Source: Phoronis ovalis
Lineage: Eukaryota > Phoronida > Phoronidae
Direction: 5' to 3'
Length of the DNA stretch: 12,502 bases
Assembly: GCA_028565635.1 (NCBI GenBank)
Contig: JAOXYB010044548.1
Location: 1-12,502, forward strand
This document shows positions 8,147 to 12,502 of this stretch, piece by piece. The first letter of the stretch is position 1, and every line of letters begins with the position of its first letter. The position numbers and the translations under genes were made by a program. The notes under the pieces are model-generated. The model did no database searches, had not been told where the DNA came from, and saw only the letters and a program-made list of their open reading frames with translations.

Positions 8147-9045
8147 TTAATAGGGAACTGATGTATCAACAAGCGCAGTGTACAAGATGGCAATTTTTCT
8201 TGAAAAGAAATTTCGTATTGAGAGCACTGAATGGTAAACAATAGCCCAATTAGTCATGACTATGTCATACAACATATTGTAGGTGGATAGTAGATGTCTG
8301 TTCACTCTGCTTTTGAAAGTCTGCATGCCATTGTTTATAATCTGTCCCACGACCCCACCTGGGAATCTGTTCCACACGCTGACAGTCGCATGGATGAAAG
8401 TTCTGACAGTAGACTGTGTTCTGGATATGGGTGAGTTCATGGAAAGGCTTTGATGAGCTATTGCAACTAGTCCGCCATTTTTTGCACGGCGGAGGTAGTA
8501 AAGCCTAAAGATCTGCTGGGCATGTACTAGAATGCATTTTACAGCATAATGTGGCAGCTGCTACCTGACATCTATATGTTGTAACGGATGTTCACATATG
8601 ATTAAGCATATACTTCGTCCATACCAGTAATCTTCAGTGCTTTGTTATGGACGGAATCTAGCTGATTTAGTCTGGTGGGTGAGCACCACTCCAGCGTAAA
8701 GAAGCATATTCCATAACAATGTGAATTTGAGCCTTGTACACTGTTGCTCTACCTTTAATGTTCCACTTGGTTGCAACTTTTCTTAGAACTAGCCTCTATC
8801 CTGCTGCGGTTGAGATTTTGGAAATATTTTTAGCCCAGGTTACCTTGTTATCTATGGTGATACCAAGGATGTCGAGCACATTCTGCTCTGCCAGCTTGCT
8901 TTCCCTAAGTACACGGCATTATTTGATGGATTTCTGTTCCTTGAAATGTTCATGGCTTTCATGCTTCAAAGGTAACTTTCCTCTTGTCAGCCCAAGTTTT
9001 CATTTTGTTCCTATTGTGACTAGCTAGTTGAGATTGGCAAGCTTA
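8147..9045 (-). pseudogene. 5'-truncated non-LTR retrotransposon relic (C-terminal part of reverse transcriptase)
   Basis: Read on the minus strand, four blocks follow in the order seen at the C-terminal end of jockey/CR1-type reverse transcriptases. They are MKTWADKRKVTFEA (about 9010-8970); LDILGITIDNKVTWAKN (about 8876-8828) with RATVYKAQIHIVMEYAS (about 8757-8705); VAAATLCCKMHSSTCPADL (about 8572-8516); and ATVSVWNRFPGGVVG with FKSRVNRHLL in an open frame at 8440-8147. The blocks are in different frames and interrupted by stops, so the copy is dead. The catalytic palm with its aspartate pair, the endonuclease and ORF1 are absent, consistent with 5' truncation on insertion. It sits antisense in the intron of the DD3-3-like gene. 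The clade assignment is from recalled motif wording and could be another related non-LTR clade. Confidence 0.85.
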
Positions 9046-9087
9046 AGGAAGTAGAAACCAAAATACTAGACAAGGTATAGCCCACTG

Positions 9088-9190
9088 CATGGTGGCATTA
9101 TTTATATCCAAGATTGTGTGTCATGGTATGTGTTTAGCTGGAAAGATGAATCGTTACCTGGAAGATTTGAAAGTGAATATAGGTTAGGTA
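9088..9190. repeat. Strongly decayed copy of the palindrome-cored repeat
   Basis: CATGGTGGCA followed by TTTATATCCAAGA-like sequence, then TTACCTGGAAGATTTGAAAG (about 9155-9174), parallels the body of the unit at 9518-9540 (ACCTGGACGATTCAAAAGTG). The match is weak and the spacing irregular, so this is a tentative assignment. Confidence 0.35.
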
Positions 9191-9317
9191 GTATTTTTTT
9201 TGCAATCAAGCTGTTTTTGCCCATATCTTAATTGAAAACTTATATACAGAGAGAGAACACAGTTTAAGTGCGAATTTGACCTAGTCGTAGCAAAGGCGTC
9301 GTCGTTGTCATTGTCTT

Positions 9318-9600
9318 ATGTAACACTTTTTGTCTTTTGATAACAGCTTCAGTTTTTATCTGATCAGCTTCATATTCGGTTCAGGGTAAATACAGGTCAA
9401 AGTGCAGGTCTGTTTTACTTCTTATCTTGATTACTTCCAATATGACCGACTGGCGGCCATGTTTGTTCCCGAGAGGGCACGTAAAATTGCGTCTATAGCC
9501 GCGAAGACGAAGTGCTACCTGGACGATTCAAAAGTGGTTCTAGGAAGGCCATAGACTGGTGGGCGTAATAGGCTAAGTGACATTTTAAAGTGACCTTGAC
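9318..9600. repeat. Palindrome-cored repeat, copy 1 of a tandem pair
   Basis: The unit runs from an AACACTTTTTGTC start through a CAGTTTTTATC...ATCAGCTTCATATTCGG segment, TACAGGTCAAAG, GATTACTTCCAA and the core ATGACCGACTGGCGGCCAT (9442-9460). It continues with GAGAGGGCACGTAA, TAGCCGCGAAGACGAAG, CTGGACGATTCAAAAGTGG and TGGTGGGCGTAATAGGCT, and ends near AAGTAGGTCAAATGCCGG. The next copy starts about 296 bp later with the same words. It is noncoding by appearance; class unknown (satellite-like or SINE/MITE-like). Confidence 0.75.
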
Positions 9601-9880
9601 AAGTAGGTCAAATGCCGGTAACACTTTCTTTGTCTCACAATAACTGTCAGTTTTTTTATCCAATCAGCTCTATATTCGGTACAGAGTAAGTACAGGTCAA
9701 GTACAAGTTATATATAATATTGACCCAGATTACTTCCAACATGGCCGACTGGTGGCCATGTTTGTTTTTGAGAAGGCATGTCACGTTGCGTTTATAGCCA
9801 CAAAGACCAAGCGTGGACGATTCAAAGGTGGTTCTAACAAGGCCATAGGTTGGTGCCCAAATGAGTAACTTTGTCACAAA
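9601..9880. repeat. Palindrome-cored repeat, copy 2 of a tandem pair
   Basis: It repeats the order of copy 1: AACACTTTCTTTGTC, ATCCAATCAGCT, GGTACAGAGTAAGTACAGG, GACCCAGATTACTTCC, then the core CATGGCCGACTGGTGGCCATG (9740-9760). The 7-bp arms CATGGCC and GGCCATG pair perfectly around a 7-base loop. The body (GCGTTTATAGCCACAAAGAC, GGACGATTCAAAGGTGG, GGCCATAGGTTGGTG) follows, and the unit ends before the GTGGGCGTAATAGG tail is complete. An open minus-strand frame at 9656-9877 is a product of this repeat and not a gene. Confidence 0.75.
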
Positions 9881-9935
9881 TTAAAAATGTACTTTTCATA
9901 GAAATGTCCGAAAAGTATGGCCCACCTTTCAACAA

Positions 9936-10118
9936 ACCCTAAAAATGGGTAATTTTTTCACGATTTTATTTGAAGGTAGCAATTCCAGGGAACTTAAAAA
10001 TTGGTCCTTTTTTGTGACAGAAAACCCTAAAAATAGGTCAATTTATGACACTAAAATCACCAAAATGGGTGGATATTTTGAGTTTGGACTGTACATCCCC
10101 ATCTAAAAATATGGTCAG
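9936..10118. repeat. Four loose copies of a CCTAAAAATNGGT word
   Basis: ACCCTAAAAATGGGT (9936-9950), ACTTAAAAATTGGTCC (9992-10007), ACCCTAAAAATAGGT (10024-10038) and ATCTAAAAATATGGTCA (10102-10118) lie at intervals of roughly 55, 33 and 79 bases. The first forms a small ACCC/GGGT hairpin. This looks like an old, irregular tandem repeat. Confidence 0.4.
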
Positions 10119-10119
10119 T

Positions 10120-10583
10120 ACTCCCTGGGGGTAATGCATCTGACAGCACATACAGTCATTTTTAATAAGAGTATCCCACCAAAACAATGATAAACCAGAT
10201 GGCATTTGTAGCTGAAACTTGGTCAGTGTGATGATATTTGAAATTGGATGGAACAAGCTTCACATTTGTTTGATGGAGCTGAGAAAATCAGGTCTGAGGA
10301 ATATGGCTATTTTTGTGTATGATGGTCAGTTCATAGGGCTGTTGTTGCTGCCAGTTCCACTGCAATTCTATTACCTGTTGGCCTTTTGACACCGAGGATT
10401 AAATGAAGAAAACTTCCAACTCCCATGGCATACCCAAGAGGGGCACATTGAAGAAAAAGCCTGATGGAATAAATATATACTTTTATATCTTTTAATAGCG
10501 AAAATGTAACTTAAAAGTATAAAGTGTGAATAAATTGCACTGAACAATATTCGCTAGCATAAGTGTACTACTGTATTAACCTG
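10120..10583 (+). other. Intron or intergenic sequence, small inverted repeat
   Basis: No gene is supported. TATACTTTTA (10476-10485) and TAAAAGTATA (10512-10521) form a perfect 10-bp inverted pair with a 26-base loop. The minus-strand frame at 10038-10256 has no recognisable motif and overlaps the degenerate repeat at its low end, so it is left out. Confidence 0.35.
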
Positions 10584-10775
10584 CTATCCAAGGGTAACCA
10601 CAGATAACTGTCCGAGTGTAGTGATGGCAGAGTCAGAATTGTCACGAATAGCAATTATGCAAATACCCAATGTATCAAAGTGCGTATTGATAACATCCAC
10701 ATTTTTTGAATCCACAATCAATTCCAATTGGTAACAAAGCTGTCTCAAAGACGTGTTTTGTGATTTCTCTGCAGA
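10584..10775 (-). other. Open frame without start codon, possible exon fragment
   Basis: A 63-codon minus-strand frame runs from 10775 to a TAG at 10584-10586. It has no Met and follows a TAA at 10776-10778. A CTGCAG|AG acceptor-like sequence sits at its upstream edge (about 10774-10769). The peptide includes ELIVDSKNVDVINTHFDTLG and IAIRDNSDSAITTLGQLSV. The residue mix looks protein-like, unlike most AT-rich chance frames here, but I recognise no family and see no clear donor. A decayed transposon gene or a chance frame are equally possible. Confidence 0.2.
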
Positions 10776-10789
10776 TTAATCATTACAGA

Positions 10790-11584
10790 TAATTATGGAA
10801 AGAACTGGACACATATCTGTTGAAGGTCCACCTTAAAATTTAACTTTCAGTACTTGCTATATTTTCCCATTTACTTAGCATTTAATCTCCTGGATTTAGT
10901 TAATAGAGCGGTTGTCATGTTCAAGCTTATCTATCCAAGAACTTCAATCACGAGCCTGGAGCAAAAACTTCTTGAAAGGCTCATCTAGTAGAGATTGCGA
11001 CAACAATAAGAAAGATGAAAGGACACAGAAAGCCCCTGTTGGCTTTGTTAACTGTATTTTTAATTTAAACTATTAAATAGGTCACTACTATATATTTTAT
11101 TTATTAATATGTCTCTTTAAATAAGTTGTCACCATGTTATTTTTTAATTTGTTTTTGGCATTGTGCTCTATTAAATCTTCTGTTACGGAGATATTGCTGC
11201 TACATGTTACTTTTTTAAAGTTGTGCGCTTCATTTTAATACTGTTTATTTTATAAAGTGTTACTGCTGGTCGCTATTATATTTTGTGTTATTGTGCAGGG
11301 CTTGACACCTGCTGAAAATAGGTAGTATCCTGTGTTCCAAATCAAGTGGCCCCATTTATTTTCTGGGAGCCCAGCATATTTTGTGCGAGCTCCAAAATGT
11401 ATGACACATAAACATGTAAAAAATTATACACAGCAATACAGTAGTACTATATGCTGTGTAGTGTTAAGAAAGTCTTGTGTAACAGTGTACTTATGCCTAG
11501 ATAGAGGCATTGTTTCAGGTTGGCATGTTTGCAATGATTGCATCTCAAATGATCACATGTCCTGTAATTTTGACCTAGATCTTG
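10790..11584 (+). other. AT-rich sequence, no supported gene
   Basis: Nothing coding is supported. Open frames near 11332-11643 (plus) and 11447-11656 (minus) run into the repeat cluster that follows and have no family resemblance. 11040-11260 is especially T- and A-rich. The gene of the two visible exons presumably continues beyond the window, so this is most likely intron. Confidence 0.4.
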
Positions 11585-11747
11585 GACATTTTTTGCGGTG
11601 CTTAACATTTTCTTTGTCTCGCAATATCTGCTTTGGTTTTTAGTAGTACAGGACAAAGTACAGGTTATATATAATACTGACCCAGATTACTTCCAACATG
11701 GCCGACAGGCAGCCATGTTGGTTCGCGATATTGCATGTCATAATAGC
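11585..11747. repeat. Palindrome-cored repeat, truncated copy 3
   Basis: It begins TTGGACATTTTTTGCGGTGC, then AACATTTTCTTTGTCTCGCAA, and contains GTTATATATAATACTGACCC followed by AGATTACTTCCAACATGG, almost identical to the copy at 9706-9742 (one difference over about 40 bases). The core is CATGGCCGACAGGCAGCCATG (11697-11717). The copy stops after GCATGTCATAATAG and the next copy begins in mid-unit, so this is a recombined or deleted copy. Confidence 0.7.
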
Positions 11748-11973
11748 ATCTTCAGTTTTTATCCAATCAGTTTCATATTCGGCACAGAGTAAGTTCGGGT
11801 CGCAGTACATGCTATGTGTTCTTTTGACCTAGATTACTTCCAATGTGGCTGACTGCCAGCCATGTTTGTTCTTGAGAAGGCACGTAACATTGCGTTTATA
11901 GTCGTGAAGACAAAGCCCTCCCTGGACGATTCATAGGTGGATCTAGGAAGACTATAGGTTGGTGGGCGTAATA
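11748..11973. repeat. Palindrome-cored repeat, copy 4
   Basis: It starts in mid-unit with CATCTTCAGTTTTTATCCAA, then CATATTCGGCACAGAGTAAG, GACCTAGATTACTTCCAA and a core whose arms have diverged (GGCTGACTGCCAGCC, 11847-11861). The body AAGGCACGTAACATTGCGTT, CCTGGACGATTCATAGGTGG and GGTTGGTGGGCGTAATA follows. It breaks off into the next copy at about 11973. The open plus-strand frame at 11598-11792 spans copies 3 and 4 and is not a gene. Confidence 0.7.
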
Positions 11974-12124
11974 CGAGAGGGCACGTAACATTGCGTCTAT
12001 AGCCGCGAAGACGAAGCGCTGCCTGGATTATTCAAAGGTGGTTCTAGGAAGCCCAAAGGTTGGTGGGCGTAATAGGCTTGGTGACATTTTAAAATGACTT
12101 AGAAAAGTAGGTCAAATGCCGAAA
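11974..12124. repeat. Palindrome-cored repeat, 3' half only (copy 5)
   Basis: It begins CGAGAGGGCACGTAACATTG and runs through TAGCCGCGAAGACGAAGCGC, TTCAAAGGTGGTTCTAGGAA and GGTTGGTGGGCGTAATAGGC to AAGTAGGTCAAATGCCGAAA. It lacks the palindromic core and first half. It is closest to copy 1 (9470-9612), so the cluster contains at least two subtypes of tail. Confidence 0.7.
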
Positions 12125-12502
12125 CGATTCTTGAACATTTTTGCTGCTTATCCTATTTATAGGATATGCAGCTTTGTTATCCGCCTTGGAGTGGCATGTG
12201 TTTAATACGACTTGATATGACCTATATTAAGGTATTTACCTGTTTTAGCTAATAATAACTGTTTCAGGATGAAAAAAGTGCAGGCAATAGGAATATTAAG
12301 GAGAAAGGGAAAAAGATGTAATTTGATTTTTAATTGTGACGTGTAGTTTTGAAGAAATAAGCAATTAATGACATTTTTGGTTAATATTTTGTAAATGTAG
12401 CATAATTTTTTTAAATGAGCGCAAGTTTTTTATTCGTAAATATTGTGAGTGGGTGTAAGGAACATAGTTATGTTTAAGGTATTTTAGGGTTAAATTGCCC
12501 CA
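12125..12502 (+). other. AT-rich end of window, nothing supported
   Basis: No exon, repeat unit or RNA gene is supported. A short TATCC/GGATA inverted pair lies at about 12149-12166 (TCCTATTTATAGGA). The sequence becomes strongly T- and A-rich towards 12502. Confidence 0.35.

Noticed and set aside
8734-9027. Plus-strand 97-codon open frame
   Set aside because: It is the shadow of the minus-strand reverse transcriptase relic, whose conserved blocks are on the other strand.
1-12502. CRISPR array, defence system or bacterial operon
   Set aside because: There are no regular short repeats with spacers, no compact adjacent genes and no ribosome-binding pattern; exons, introns and transposon relics indicate animal DNA.

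Overview
This is AT-rich animal DNA, not a bacterial operon region. It holds exons with consensus splice sites, long introns, decayed transposons and several families of diverged repeats. The host is probably a marine invertebrate. That is an inference from a DD3-3-type gene combined with a jockey/CR1-like retrotransposon tail and many palindrome-cored repeats; I cannot name the phylum.

The only host gene I can identify is on the + strand: two consecutive internal exons (1691-1829 and 7195-7317) of a protein related to DD3-3, a conserved protein first described in Dictyostelium. Exon one ends and exon two begins between codons, so they join in phase 0 across an intron of about 5.4 kb. The first exons, signal peptide and C-terminus lie outside the window, so most of this sequence is intron of that gene.

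Layout: 1-1690 is upstream intron, with small palindromes, a nested repeat (781-903) and a large imperfect inverted repeat (about 1000-1316). 1830-7194 is the long intron. It holds a CpG-rich cluster of a GATCGCGTCT-like motif (3020-3190), a 27-bp direct repeat, a compositionally distinct broken reading frame with in-frame internal repeats (4160-4890), a 93-bp duplicated unit (5887-6165) and one copy of a palindrome-cored repeat (6366-6470). 7318-12502 is the downstream intron. It holds an antisense 5'-truncated non-LTR retrotransposon relic (about 8147-9045), two tandem copies of the palindrome-cored repeat (9318-9880) and a second, rearranged cluster of the same family (11585-12124).

I see no convincing tRNA, rRNA, CRISPR array or defence system, and nothing that amounts to a new multi-gene system. 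The most unusual items are the broken repeat-protein frame at 4160-4890, the CpG motif cluster, the foldback at about 1000-1316 and the two mosaic repeat clusters. Most other open frames are chance or shadow frames in AT-rich intron and repeat sequence.
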